A stretch of 64,000 bases of DNA, from assembly GCA_029891345.1 (NCBI GenBank), contig CM056993.1, forward strand, positions 109,049,800 through 109,113,799, read 5' to 3'. Below the pieces are notes generated by a model. It searched no databases. It saw only the letters and a list, made by a program, of their open reading frames with translations, and was not told the DNA's origin. The stretch comes from Dryococelus australis. Lineage: Eukaryota > Arthropoda > Insecta > Phasmatodea > Phasmatidae. The position numbers were made by a program, and so were the translations under genes. This document shows, in pieces, positions 1-12,117 of this stretch. Position 1 is the first letter of the stretch; each line of letters starts with the position of its first letter.

Positions 1-582
1 TTCATGGTTGGAAGACGGCTAGCCTGCCACAGGAGACCAGCAGCAACAACAGATGAATTTTGGGTGCGCATAAAAACATCACGAACATAGATACTCCGGA
101 CGGACATCCAAAGTCCTTTTCTTTTAATGCCACGTCGTATAGCAGCACAGTCCCATATGCATGTTGCTAAACAAGTTAAAATATACTCGACGCATTAAAA
201 AAAAAACAAAAACCTAATTATACGCCAAAAACAATGTAAGATTTGACGAATGCAAATAAGTTCTAACATATTGTTACACGGACGCCTGAGAGGCATATCC
301 GAGCTCATGAGGGATAAAGGTCTTAATAAAAATAATAGAACTAAATTCAGTAATTATATATTATTCTCAATTCTACAAATGGTCAAACACCTGTGTTATT
401 AACCAGACTGAGCGTCCTATTTTCTCTTATTATTCTTATTGAGTGCCATATTTAATTACTGTATCCATTTAAATTAAAATCTTTATCACAGTCTTTACTC
501 TTGCTAATGCCTTAAGCTGTTCCAATTATTTCCACACGTTTAGTTAAAACTGTCTATTTCCATCGTCCCGAATGTCTTTCAC
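1..582. other. No gene recognised
   Basis: AT-rich sequence with no recognisable coding region. If the leftward promoter at 583-816 is active, this stretch would be its first intron or transcribed leader, but no coding exon can be identified in it. Confidence 0.5.
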
Positions 583-816
583 TCACACATCCATCCCACA
601 GTCCCGCAGATCAGTTCCACTCTTCACTGCACACAAGCTCGCCGACGCACTCTCGCAGATCGCTGCAGTCGTCCCTCGCCGCTAAGGAATCGCCCAACTG
701 TCGCACGAGACGCCAAACTCTCAGCTCTTAATAACTCGCTCTTCGGTATGTGGTATTTATACTTGAGGTAGGGGCCGTCTAGAACGTTCTCGGAAATCCA
801 AGATGTTCTAGGAAAA
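583..816 (-). promoter_or_regulatory. Heat-shock-like core promoter directed leftward
   Basis: Read on the minus strand, HSE-like pentamers (AGAACGTTCT at 781-790 and a TTCCTAGAACAT-type block at 803-814) lie just upstream of a TATA box, GTATAAATA (753-761). About 150 bases of more GC-rich, ATG-poor leader follow and run into a GTGAGT that could be a 5' splice site near 583. HSE, TATA and GC-rich leader in this spacing resemble insect hsp70-type promoters. No heat-shock protein coding sequence follows within the window, so the target gene is unknown; a promoter copied within a repeat is an alternative. Transcription would start near 722-732 by spacing. Confidence 0.5.
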
Positions 817-1587
817 GTAATGGGGAGGACGACATTCCTGCGTGATAAATGGAGAAATATGAGCTTCTCAGGGTCAGCGAGGCGCAAACTGCGATAAGTT
901 TATCGGCATGTGCTATGGCGTCCTTTAAGATAGGCCACTCGCTTTCTTTAACACATACGTGGCCACCGGCATATTGCTAGCCTGTTTATTCAAAACAGTC
1001 CTTTAACTTGCTGCCGACACTATCATATAACTGCTGTCCACTTCCACTAGCTCGCGCGGGATGCGAAGCAGCGAGCGCGTAACAATATTGCAATATCATC
1101 AAAATGTAAACGCGAGTTATTTCAATAAAATAAAGAAGAACGAGTGCTGTCTCAATAAAGTTACAACTCGCCTATTCCACATCAACAAGAAGTACAGACG
1201 ACAAGCAGATCCATTTTACTGTGATGGCGTGAATCGGAGGATCACGGAGTACCAGAGGCTGTTCCTAACACTACGTGGACGGGAAACAGTCAATGAGCAA
1301 CACGTCAATTAAAGCAAAGCCAAAACACAAGGCGCAAGGCTGGGATCTGCAGTTCCGTGAGAAAACCTATCAATTAATATGTCAATCGTAATTTCTTTGG
1401 AACGGCAAAATATTGCTCGAATTTTACGTCCACGCCACTACACTACATCCGCTATAAAAAGAATTTTACAACTCTAGAAAGGCTACGGATACGGTACGCC
1501 ATTACTCAACTTGAGACTCGGCGCTGCCGGAGAGGAGAAGTGTGCCGCGGGCGGAAGACCAAAAATTTACTATACCAATACCAACTG
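817..1587. other. No gene recognised
   Basis: Mixed-composition DNA. Open frames in it have no recognisable domain. The part next to 817-1060 would be the upstream region of the leftward promoter. Confidence 0.5.
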
Positions 1588-1999
1588 TAGGCTGTTCACG
1601 GTAAGCTGAGCACTTTTGAAAGCCCTGCTTAAGACCTACTTGCATACCCGTTGTGTATTCTTCCGCCTTAGGTAAAATTAACATTACCAAGGGACTCATT
1701 GCTTTATTCGCGTCGGTCAAGTGAAAATTGGAAATTATTAGAAGATTTTTTACAAACCTGCACATTTTATACTTCCATGCATTAGAAAAAACAACAAAAA
1801 GCTTAAGAAATAATATACGTTATCACAAATGGTTACCTTACACTTTTTATTCGACGTTAGATACATAACTACTTTCCATCCATAGTTGCAAACTTAATGG
1901 GTGCATGCCAATCAGTGCACCCGTTAAAATATATGCAGGTAGTAACAGTGACTTTTCTCTAAGGTTGATTTCAAAAGTGCTTTTACCGTGAACAGCCTA
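1588..1999. mobile_element. Family A MITE, copy 1
   Basis: Small non-coding element with terminal inverted repeats: TAGGCTGTTCACGG at the left and its complement ending CAGCCTA at the right. The right end is followed by TA. The left neighbour is TG instead of TA, presumably a mutation. The interior matches the other family A copies in the window (CTTCCGCCTTA..., ...ATATATGCAGGTAG). TA duplication points to Tc1/mariner-type mobilisation. Confidence 0.85.
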
Positions 2000-2001
2000 T
2001 A

Positions 2002-3023
2002 GCCTACAACGAACTAAAGCGCATGCATCCCAGGAAAATGAACCGGGGGGGGGGGGGGGGGGGAGTGACTATGCAAAGGAATAAGGATCGGGAAAGAAGC
2101 CGAGTGGGTACACAGCGCTGAGAGCTTCAATGACCATTTCGGCACCACCTCGCCATCTTGGATCCATAACGCACATTTAAGAGAGCCTAAAGAAATTTTG
2201 CACACGAGACAGCATAAATAACAGTTTCTTAAACGTAATCAATTTATCATTGTTTGACAAGTGACTGCCGGCAAGAAATAGGTATCTAGTATTTTTATTA
2301 CGGGCGATTACAAATATGATACTAACAATAGTAGTCAAGCAATACAGATTTTAGAAAATGTGCAAAGCAATGCCCTGTGTCATGCCGATGCTTAAAATAT
2401 AATACAAGATCTGCGATGCCGGTTATAGCTAAAATTGAATAGTTTTTCAGAAAATTTCATCGGCACTTTTGTTATTATTACTCTACTGTCGAGTTTTGTA
2501 CATATGTCACAGAAACACGAGAAAAAAACAATTGAAGCTAGCCAAGGTTAAATGAAAACACACATTTAAAAATAATACACGTTTATCTGTTGACAATAGC
2601 TAACCATAGCTCTGTTTAGAGTTTTATAACTCCTTATTTTTGCCATAATCTGGGTTCTCCGCAACATAAGAGCACAACTTTGCAGTGGCGAACGTTCGAA
2701 AAATAGTTAATTCAATCACATATCGCTAATGCGAAATTCACTAAAGTATCACAACAATATTGAAACGCACAGTTTGTCATACATCTTGCCCAGCAAGAAT
2801 AACAGAGAGTAGAAACAAGCAGTTATTTGGCGAGAGTAATATCTCTGTTACATGTGAGCATTTCAAGTAGAGCGCATTTTAGAGAGAAAATGCGGACGTC
2901 CCTGCTCACAGTTTCAGAAAAATCGAGTGCATAGCAATTATTCTGTAGATCAGTAATGGAAAAGACGCTGAGTACTCCCCTACTCCCCCCGACATCATGA
3001 TAAATCTTTGTTGAAGACCAATG
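2002..3023. other. Poly-G tract and degraded dispersed repeat; no gene
   Basis: Contains an uninterrupted run of 19 G at 2045-2063. About 2137-2345 resembles 20715-20940 (shared GCCATCTTGGAT-like start, then a similar interior ending in a TAGTCTAGCAATAC-like motif), so it is a degraded interspersed repeat. No coding region seen. Confidence 0.55.
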
Positions 3024-3025
3024 TA

Positions 3026-3235
3026 TAGGCTATTCACGCTAAAATGAGCACTAAGAAATGTATTTTATTTCAACCTCAGACGTCAGCTTTTGAGAGTTGT
3101 GAAATATATACACTGAGTTTATTGGTTGCATGACAATGTTTACACACAAAAAAAATTGGCGGAAAGATAGAAATTGGCTGAAAGTAAACGTTTAGTGGGG
3201 CCTTAAAAAATGCTCACTTTACCGTGAATAGCCTA
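3026..3235. mobile_element. Family C short MITE
   Basis: A 210-bp element with ends TAGGCTATTCACG and CGTGAATAGCCTA. The outer 25 bases follow family A (TAAAATGAGCAC), but the interior is unrelated to both family A and B. TA lies to the left and TG to the right, an imperfect TA duplication. Confidence 0.75.
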
Positions 3236-3738
3236 TGTATATCCTGCCCTTCTGGCCCTGCGCATCATACTCTCCGGCAGGGCGTATGTCACTTCCAACT
3301 GTACGTTCATGTTTCGAACCTTTACTCGTATTAATTCCAAAAATCGTTTGCGTTGAAAACCAGGCATATCTAAATGACCTGCAGTGCAGATCCTACTCTC
3401 TACGTAGTTAACCAATATGGTTAAGAAGAGTTGTAACGTGGCACATTTATAATAAATATACTAGAAGAAGTAGTCTGTGCCACTATAGAACGTATAATAT
3501 ATAAAATTAGACTCTCCTTGTGTGGGGAACGGTGGTGGATGCCAGTTCAACCGCGCTACCATCCTACTCTGGGCACCACGAACAATCACCAAAGTTTAAA
3601 ACGGATTGGAAATGACAATACACTTAAAAAGTGAAACCTACTTAATAAATAAAAAAAATAAATAAACTAAAAATAACGTAGTCCGGCAGAAAGCCACAGG
3701 CCAAAATAGAAGTGTGAGGAATATCAATGAAAGTTAAA
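3236..3738. other. No gene recognised
   Basis: A short open frame on the minus strand (3233-3415) abuts the family C element but has no recognisable domain. The rest is AT-rich. Confidence 0.45.
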
Positions 3739-3740
3739 TA

Positions 3741-4170
3741 TAGTCTATTCACGGTTCTTCACACTTGTGTCAAACCATTGAAAAATCACCCCATGAATGG
3801 CGTCATTAGTTATTTCCTAACTATGCCATGTATTACAAGCGTTTTATAAGGCCTACCTCTGTTAACATAAACGTATATTGTTTTTGTTAAATTAAAAATT
3901 TACCTATGTTCTATCTATAAATTATAATATTATTTAAAATAAACGTGAATTCAATCGGCGAGGAAACGTTTGTGTTGGTAGCGCCTAGTAAGAAATAATA
4001 CTAATGCATAATATTAATAAAACTGAGTGCGCACGAATTCGGTACGTTTTACTTTGGTGTAATTTTCTAGACTTAGTTTTAAGCTTTGGTTGTATGAGGC
4101 CCTAGGAATATCCTGGAAGTAGAACTTTAGAAGTGCTTTAGAATGGTGTGAAGTAACCGTGAATGGATTA
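3741..4170. mobile_element. Family B MITE, copy 1
   Basis: About 430 bp. Left end TAGTCTATTCACGG preceded by TA; right end an imperfect complement (CCGTGAATGGATTA). The interior (TATTACAAGCGTTTTATA, then AAACGTGAATTC) recurs in the other B copies. No coding capacity. Confidence 0.8.
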
Positions 4171-5588
4171 CATCCAAGGTCAGTTTGAAATGCAGTAACT
4201 CATTCGACTGGCGTAACGTAACTTAGTATGTGTTCAAAGTCTGAGGAGAGGAATGGCTCTAAAATAAGGTAATAAGCATACGACTTTAGTAGCAAAATAA
4301 AATAAAACACACGTGAATCATAATTACAGCTGGATCACTGTTAACTGTAAATTTCTGTAATAAACTATTGAATATACGCTCCCAATACGTAACTACGTTT
4401 GATTTCCCTTGCATAATAGGAGGAGTATTTGCAGTTATGCTGCCACTGAATTATAAAAATTAATTCTAGGTATAAAATATTATAAACGAGTGATGTTCAG
4501 ATTTGTGGCCACAGACATTATTATATACTCATGATACACACTATACACATTGGTGTAGTATTAACATAACTGTTACTAACAATTTATGTGTCAACTTGAG
4601 CAAGCCATATAATATGTTAATCATTTATTAATTCCGCGGCAACATCAATTTTACATGCGATGGAAAAATACACACTGGACAGAGCGAATAAAATAACGAG
4701 GATTTTCGAAAGTTCTCGTGTAACTGTATCAATTATGTCATCCAAATTTCCTCATATATTATATAAAGAAGTTAATAATTACTTAATAAGTATCCTATAT
4801 TTCTTGTTGCAATGTTACATTAGCAAAATCACCCCCCCCCCCCCCCCACACATATTTTACCCACATATTTAACCATCTCCTGCGTTATCTTAGTTCCACG
4901 CAAAAAGACGGAAAATCATTTTGCGCAATAACAGGCCTAACGTATGTTATGTATTAGCGTATGTGTACCAAAATGCGTATTCACTCAGCGTGCACGCTAC
5001 ATCTTGAGTCATGGCCTTGAGATCACAGTTCGCGTGGCTCTCGTATCCCCTAATTACTACCTCAATTACCTAAACCTTGGGGCTCAAGGTCCGCATTACA
5101 ACCTCGCATGAAAGTAGGGGATAACTATCGTCCTTGCATATTTAGTTCACGTATTTCGAGCTACAGGTATTGCAATCTCTAGGCAGCAGTTGGTAAGCTT
5201 GTCGATGCCTGTCACACGCTGTAACGGTGTTTTCGTAGGTTGGTAAGAAAGCTACCATGAATCCAAAAAATAATTATTAACTGTTTTTTTTTAACTTAGA
5301 TATAAGATTTTCACTGTGTTCACTATTTGCAACTGCGGTGTCCTTTTTTTAATATGGCCAGTATTCATTGCCTAAATGGATACGTATCTATTCGTGACAG
5401 AATTACTGGTTGTTAAAGTAGTATTCACTATCATATCACCCGTTTGTCTGCGTAGCTTGCGGAATTAGTTCCCAAAATAAATGCAAATTAATTTTCTATG
5501 ATTACAGATAATTTTCATGTCATATTACGTCTTTATAAATTCTATAATAAGCATAGAAATGACGTATTCCGACTTATTTTACCTTAAT
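4171..5588. other. No gene recognised; poly-C tract
   Basis: AT-rich DNA with a run of 16 C at 4832-4847. No exon, TIR pair or tRNA-like box was recognised. Confidence 0.5.
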
Positions 5589-5590
5589 TA

Positions 5591-5984
5591 AAGGCTGTTC
5601 ACGATAAAGTCAGCCCTTTAGAAATGAACCTTATCTATTTTAATGGACGCACTGAGTGACATTTTCCCGGTAAAATGGTAACGATGGATGGAAAGTAGTT
5701 CCATATCATAACGTCAAATAAAAAGTGTTAGGGAACCATTTGTGATAACTTAATTTTATTTATTTCGCTTTCTGTTTTTTAATGCATCGAAATGTGAAAA
5801 TGAGCCGATTTGTAAAGTATTTACTTTTTTAATAATTTCACAGTTTCATTTGACCAACGCATGAATAAAGTGATGAGGCCCATGACAATGTTAATTTTAC
5901 ATAAGGCGGAGGATTACGCAACGTGTATACAATAACATCTTAAGCAGGGCTTCCAAAAATGCTCATTTTACCGTGAACAGCCTA
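5591..5984. mobile_element. Family A MITE, copy 2
   Basis: 394 bp, flanked on both sides by TA (5589-5590 and 5985-5986). Left end AAGGCTGTTCACGA; right end ACCGTGAACAGCCTA. The orientation of the interior is opposite to copy 1. Confidence 0.88.
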
Positions 5985-6235
5985 TAACGACTATAATGTT
6001 ATTGATTTCTGATTTAAAAAAAAAGTCCCGCCGCTGTTACCAATTGTGTACATAAAATTATCGAGCTCGCAGCTCTAATTTCGCATTAGCTTTCGCGGCG
6101 TGGATAAATTATTAGTCTTTTAATGGCACGTAAAGTAATAGAACATTAAAAATGACAAAGAAATGTTTTTACTAACGAATATTTCTGAATCCAAACTTAT
6201 TATGAACTGGGTGGAATGGAGAGATTCTGGCGGTT

Positions 6236-6400
6236 CTTAACATCGAGGTGTTGAGAGCCTGAATGAAAAGGCGAGGGAAACTTGAGATCCCCGAGAAAGC
6301 CCGGCACTATCTCCGCGTACGAAAGTGAACCCGCAGGGAATCGAATCGAGTTCTCCTTGGTGAGAGACAAGTAGTCTGACCACTACGTCACGTCGGCCCC
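6236..6400 (-). repeat. tRNA-derived SINE
   Basis: On the minus strand the head starts GGGCCGACGTGACGTAG. It has an A-box-like TGACGTAGTGGTCAGA (6375-6390) and a B-box-like GATTCGATTCC (6337-6347), which together make an RNA polymerase III promoter. A body of about 100 bases follows, ending near AACACCTCGATGTTAAG. A second, degraded copy of the body is at 9789-9940. Confidence 0.7.
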
Positions 6401-6422
6401 ATGGACTCGGTGCCTGACGTCC

Positions 6423-6792
6423 TTAAGGCTGATTCCCACCCGCCATATTGGATTTATGGAATTTCTACCATATTCTGGAGATAAAGATTTGTATTATGTT
6501 TTATGGAACCACAGAACACAGCGCATTGTCTAGTGCATTGTCTGAGATCAGTATTTCTTGATTATTTTTTATACCGTTGCATTTGTAACCGTTAGCAAGA
6601 AATAATCTCGCGTTTCGCTTCGACAGTTACTTGCTAAAAATTAATCAATGTAGCGAAGCTGTAACGGTTCAATAATGTTTGGGAAGCTGTTATTTAGGAT
6701 ATGTCATGCGGGAAATTTCAATAAACCTTCTGAAATAAAATCTTTGGCGAAAAATCGATAAATCCAAGATGGCGGGTGGAAATTCGCCTTAA
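6423..6792. mobile_element. TTAA-flanked MITE (piggyBac-type target)
   Basis: Inverted ends GGCTGATTCCCACCCGCCAT (from 6427) and its counterpart reading GGCGAATTTCCACCCGCCAT on the minus strand (from 6788 inward), each bordered outside by TTAA (6423-6426 and 6789-6792). The TTAA duplication is typical of piggyBac-superfamily elements. Interior is non-coding. Confidence 0.72.
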
Positions 6793-7979
6793 AGAAGAAG
6801 TGGACTCTCTGGCAGGTGGTCAACCCAGTTACAATCCAAGTGGCAAAGTATGTAGCAAAACCGGAGTACGTTTAACGCGCGCCTACGAGGCAGCTTGTAT
6901 GTACATACACAGCAAATTTAATCGCATGTAAGACAAGACGTTCCGTAAACGCACACTGGACCATGCAGCCACAGAATCATAGCCAAGATTTGTTGTCGAT
7001 GTCACATGCTGTATCTGCACGGTACGGAATGCCAGTCACCAATTTTCTATATTTGTACATCGGCAAGAAATTCGTATACTTCTTTGCCCACTTTTTTATA
7101 TGAGTGATAACATTAAACGTTATGTTCTTCCTTGACAAGTATAGCTTGTTTTACCAGTTCCGTAATACGCTAAATTCCCACAATCCTCCCTGAATGAACA
7201 TAAACTGCTATTGAAGTTCTCAGGGTCAGTCACTTCGTTAAAACTTGAAATCCGCGGGACTTCATGTTTTGCATTATCTCTATAAATTCTAGTGTTGATT
7301 CCTGACTTTCTGTAAAGAAATTTCATTCTCGGATGACATTTCACACGCTGAATGTTGGTTTACACTCACGCACTCTTAATCCGTTTGCACAAACTAACAG
7401 GGAGGCACGGTTTAAGACCCTTACACAATTGAAAACTTTAATATTTTACTCTACGTTTGCTTTCCGACATGTTGTTTCTTATGGAGCTTTACATAATGAA
7501 ACTGTCAAAGGTAAAGTCAAGCACTCTTGACTACGATTTCGAAAAGTTGAAATTTAAAGTCAAAGTCAAGCAGCCATTTTGCCGAGAATTTAACAGAGGT
7601 TATGTAAAAAGTGCGTTATTTTATTGTAAGGGTGATTTTAATCTCGGTATGCTAAACAAAGCTCATCTTAAATTAAATAAATGGCAAACAAATATAATGT
7701 GAAGAGGAAATTAATAAATTGGCATATTTTAATAAAGTAAACAAATTAGATTTTTGTTCTGAAATAAACTTTTAATATAAATTTTAAGCCTGTTATTTTT
7801 TAAATGGTACTTAAAATGTATTCCTGGATAATATAAAAATTACTTACACAACAAGATACGCATTTTTACGAAGCTCGCAGAATCGTCTAATTTAATCGTC
7901 TAAACTCTGACTTTACAATTAGTTAGTGATTAGTGGTTTTTTCGTAGGGAAGGAAACGTAAAGTCAAATGCTAAAGTTT
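6793..7979. other. No gene recognised
   Basis: AT-rich DNA with a few short open frames that show no domain. GTCAAAGTCAAG-type short repeats occur near 7505-7570. Confidence 0.45.
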
Positions 7980-8275
7980 TCTATTGTGTAAGGATTTTTA
8001 GGCTCGCGCTCGAAAAGACGAAGGATGATCTTCCCGCCAGCCAAGCGAACAAGAGCGTTGACGCACGCGTCGCCAAATTCTGCGAAGAAGCGTATGCTTC
8101 ACGCACGTGGATCGCGCGCGTCATTAAGCGCAAGGCGACGAAGTCTGGCCGCGCCTTTGTGACCTTCAGCGCCTCGACAATAGACTGAAGGTGAGATGGA
8201 CCGATTTTCGCCTCCTCGGCATGTCTCCAACATTTATTCACCCGTCACCAATACAACTACCAAAACCACATGATT
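7980..8275. repeat. GC-rich segment joined to dispersed repeat R3 (left part)
   Basis: 7980-8200 is locally GC-rich with no recognisable protein. From about 8215 the sequence (AACATTTATTCACCCGTCACC...) matches 11806 onward and 16664 onward. This third copy of repeat R3 is split by a family A element at 8277. Confidence 0.55.
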
Positions 8276-8276
8276 A

Positions 8277-8697
8277 TAGGTTGTTCACGGTAAAATGAGC
8301 ACTTTTGAAAGCCCTGATAAAGATCTACTTGTATGCACGTTGTGTATTCTTCCGCCTTATGCGAAATTATCATTGCCGTCACCTCGTCACTGTATCCATG
8401 CGTCGGTCATGTGAAACGGTGAAATTATTACTAAAGGAAATGTTTTGCAAATCTGCCCATTTTTACACTTCGATGCATAAAAAAACCCAAAATCGAAAGA
8501 AATAATTTTAAAAATACCACAAATGGTTACCTGAAACTATTTATTCGACGTTAAGATATGGAACTACTATCCATTCATCGTTACCAACTTCGCTGGGAGC
8601 ACGTCACTCAGTTCGCCCGTTAAAATATATGCAGGTAGGGATAATTACTTTTTTCTAAGGCTGATTTCAAAAAGCTCACTTTATCGTGAACAGCATT
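8277..8697. mobile_element. Family A MITE, copy 3, inside repeat R3
   Basis: 421 bp, ends TAGGTTGTTCACGG and TATCGTGAACAGCATT, with TA on both sides (8275-8276 and 8698-8699). Repeat R3 sequence continues to the right (compare 8700-8815 with 16740-16850), so the insertion split an older repeat. Confidence 0.85.
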
Positions 8698-8950
8698 TAA
8701 CAGAGATGGAAGGGTTTCTTTAAGTCTGAATTTTTCATCAGCCCCACCCTTTTCAATTAACAAAATATTTCGAACTTTAATATATTCTATTTCCATTAAA
8801 ACTAGGTTAGAGGAAGTCCCAGAGCACCTGCGAACATAAATAGTTCCTAGCCTCGACTTCTATCCACGTTGTTTTTGTTTTGATAGTGATTTTGATAAAA
8901 GAGCATTCGGAAAGTCTTTACTGCGCAGCTGGCATGCCCACCCTACCTAA
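8698..8950. repeat. Dispersed repeat R3 (right part)
   Basis: Continues repeat R3 after the family A insertion: the TTTAATATATTCTA... AGGTTAGAGG stretch aligns with 16800-16850 and 11935-11990. Non-coding. Confidence 0.5.
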
Positions 8951-9788
8951 TGTTTTTTCTATAGTATAAACAGTGCAAAGTAGCTCCAGGCAGACGGAGC
9001 CAATGGCATCGTTCATTTCCGGCGTGCCCAGATCAAAATGTCACTATCGAGAAATTTTGCCGATATAATCCAGAGTGACAAAAACACGCTTTTTTTTTTT
9101 TTTTTTTCCGAAGTTCAAGAAACATGGTTGGGGGGGGGGGGGGAATGCGGCAGATTACGTTATTTGATAATACGGAGCGTGATGTTACGACGCAGTTCTC
9201 TTTCCCGGAAGACAGCCAAGTCGCGGACAGACGAAACTGCGACGAACACGCTGCGTGATAGCGGATACTGGTGGCGCCAAGGAGAACTTGGCGTCGCGCG
9301 AGCTGCGACGTGGTTTCCAACAAGAAATTCTGCGACGAAACTACGATCACGCGAACACCTATACGTTTCGCAGAAGAATCGGGGGAAAATACATTTGTAA
9401 TTTCGTTGCCATATCACGGACGTATACATTTTAGAGGGAGGGTGGGGTGGGTGGAATCGCTTCTCAATATTGGCACGGTTTCACTCGAAGCAGCCGTCAG
9501 GCAAGTTTTATGTTTCAGATGACAAGATTACATACAATAATGGTCTTTATTTTCCAAGCAACAGGAAAGCTCCCCTAACGCTCTGCGTTGGCACAAGTAC
9601 ATGAACTGCTATGGAAATTTAGACGTATTATTTCAATCTGTCAAATTAAATACGGAACCATCGCAGCTGTGGTGAAGATTATGGTTCACACGGTTCGTAG
9701 TGCCACGCGAACAAGGAATCAGTGTGCAGACTACTGGGGATATCGTGTGTACCGCAGACAACAGTTCAGACGTAGAGTTGAGTTGAGA
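8951..9788. other. GC-rich island with homopolymers; no gene recognised
   Basis: Holds a poly-T run (9090-9107) and a run of 14 G (9130-9143), then a GC-rich block (9160-9330) open in several frames on both strands. None of the frames shows a recognisable domain, so the openness is probably compositional. Confidence 0.45.
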
Positions 9789-9940
9789 GATTTGAGCGTC
9801 TCTTAACAACGAGGTCTTGAGAGCCGATGAGGGTGAAACGAGGTGGGAATGGTGCAGCGCCGGAATTCAAGGGTGGTAAATTATTTTTTTTCTGGGAAAA
9901 GACAAGTTACTCTAAGCTCTGAGACGCCCTTTTCCCCGTT
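9789..9940 (-). repeat. Degraded SINE body
   Basis: Shares the AACAACGAGGTCTTGAGAGC-like segment and following sequence with the body of the SINE at 6236-6400. A tRNA-like head is not clear here. Confidence 0.5.
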
Positions 9941-11640
9941 GGGGTGCAGGCTACTCAAAAATACCTCACTCGTGCAATAACCACAAATACTCTTACACCT
10001 AATCACGGGGCAAAAGCGATCTCGGCTTCAAAACTGTTGAGCACAAATTTCACGGCTAGTTCCCAATAGAAACATTATACTTCGTATTCACGAAATATTA
10101 AGTAGCAGAGTCTTATGAGAGGTTAACACTACGTAACATGAGTCTTTTCAAGGTTACCATTTATTGAGAAAATATTTGCTTTGGGTTACACTCATTTTTC
10201 AACAAAGTTAAATGCATACTATACGCCAAACAGTATCTGGCCGCAATGTTACTGTTCCGTTCCATTCATTTGTATGGCGATTCCAAGATTTTTTTTTTAC
10301 ACAGCACAATAATTGCCGCAATACCTACAACAGTTAAAAACATTACACGTAAATGGTAACCACAATTAATGCCGGGCATGTTACTTTATGTTACAACACT
10401 TTAATTATCACTTGGCTCCGGTTCTTACAATTCGAGTCGCCTCTGGACTGGGCCTCGAACGGGCGGTGACAATTGTTATGTGCACGGGGAAGTTCGCTGA
10501 CGGAAACGCCCACAAAAATTAACGGGCGTAAAACGTTTCGTCTACTCATGCCTAGTGGAAATTTGGCCCAGCCAAAATACGACTTCTCTGAAGAAAACCT
10601 CCAGCTGAGAACTGCTGGCAACGGCGATGATCGCTACCCAGACGCACCTCTTCAAATGCAGCAATTAAATCGGTCCCCGGATGGCAGCGGTAACACTTTG
10701 CGACTCATAAAAAATGTCAATTCTTCGGGTATGCAAGATATTTTGAATTAACTGCACACGTCCGATATTGGCAGTTTTCAAAGTTTACCGCGCCGGCACC
10801 AGTCAAACGACTCATGGGCATCGGCGCAATTTTAAAGTGAACATCGTTCCACTAGGCAAACAAACTCTCACTAAATTTGCCCGTGCAACCCGTCGACTTT
10901 ACGATCACAAAGTTTGCATATTTTCTCCAGGGCCGTTCTATTTTAACACCGGCGATTTTTCTACTCCATGGCAAACAACGTAAAAAGTTACTTTCCTTAG
11001 CCCGCTCATAGTCAAGTCACTTTCAGAAACGGTGTTAGAATATTACCACAATAAACCATTAGCTGGGTGCGCACCCAGGACGCCTTCTCATTAAAATCGT
11101 CTCCGTCATATTTGCAGACACTTCTAGCCGTCCCAGCGGACACTTCTAGCCATCCCAACAGACAATTCCAGTCATCCCAGCAGTGCAAAGGCCTTGGCTG
11201 AGAGAGAGTTTCTGGGGGAAAGAAAGTTCAATTTTAGGCTGCCCCTTGTGTTGTTAGCCAACATTGAAAGTAATTTTACAAAGCACAGATATAGTATACA
11301 CATTAATATAATATAATAAATCAATATAATAAACAAAATATAATTAAGGGTAGTGAAATTTCGCGCAATCTTAATTGGCTGAATTAATATTTGGCACGTG
11401 TTAACTGCCTACGCACGAATCAAGTAGGAGACTATGCAGATGTTGCCGAATTCTGAGTGGTCCGGTCAAATATGAAAACACCCTCTCAAGCAGATAGCAA
11501 CCTATGCCAATAGACATGCTGCTGTTGGATGCTTAAAGTATTGAAGCCTATCATGTAGTCAAATTTTTTTTGCGAAAAATAACTAGCTCTCAATATAATG
11601 TAATATATAAATAAATATAATATACCAATGAATATAATAT
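9941..11640. other. No gene recognised
   Basis: Contains several open frames of 70-90 codons around 10391-10983 without recognisable domains. A short triplicated motif (ACACTTCTAGCCGTCCCAGC-like) lies at 11118-11182, and AT-rich TATAATATAA repeats flank the SINE at the right end. Confidence 0.45.
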
Positions 11641-11787
11641 AACCCAACCCCCGAGAAAACCTGTCGACCAGCATCATCGTCCGGCACGATTCCCACTTGC
11701 GAGAATCCGGGAACGACCCGGCCGGGGATTGAACTCCGTTTGCCGTGGTAGGACGCAAGCGGATTAACCTCTCAGCCACCACGGCCC
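11641..11787 (-). repeat. tRNA-derived SINE
   Basis: On the minus strand it starts GGGCCGTGGTGGCTGAGAGG, a tRNA(Ser/Leu)-like head with an A box at 11761-11779 and a B box GAGTTCAATCC at 11726-11736. A body of about 80 bases runs into an AT-rich TATAAT-type tail. Intact pol III boxes suggest relatively recent origin. Confidence 0.82.
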
Positions 11788-11799
11788 CAACAATTTTTG

Positions 11800-12115
11800 T
11801 CTTCTGCGCATGCCCCCAATATTGACTCGGCCATTACCAGTACAACCGCAGTCACATGGTCAGCACTGACGAACGTGTTCGTTTGTATTTGACTTTTTCA
11901 AAAGCCTCGCCATTGTAAGTGAATAAAATTCTTTTTAAATATAAAGTAGCTGCACTAAAATAGGTTACCGGAAACGTATGAACCTACAAGTATTCTAACC
12001 CCAAATCCTATCCACGGTGTTTTAAATGTGCTATCGGTAGGCAAGCAGGCCAATGTTGAAACATAGAGGGTCTGCTGCGCATCTCGCATGCGCACTCTAC
12101 CTCTATGTTTCTTCT
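11800..12115. repeat. Dispersed repeat R3, copy 2
   Basis: Shares GCATGC-CCCAATATTGACTC..., TCACATGGTCA and GACGAACGTGTTCGTTT with the copies near 8215 and 16664. Ends just before a family A element. No coding potential recognised. Confidence 0.55.
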
Positions 12116-12117
12116 TA

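Noticed and set aside
624-887. Minus-strand open frame of 87 codons over the heat-shock-like promoter
   Set aside because: It runs across the TATA box and the presumed start site, and has no domain. Regulatory sequence explains the region better.
3233-3415. 60-codon minus-strand frame abutting the family C MITE
   Set aside because: No domain recognised, no splice sites in place, and the frame overlaps the MITE end.
9033-9429. Overlapping open frames on both strands in a GC-rich block
   Set aside because: Homopolymer-encoded Phe/Lys and Gly/Pro runs and lack of any domain point to composition, not coding.
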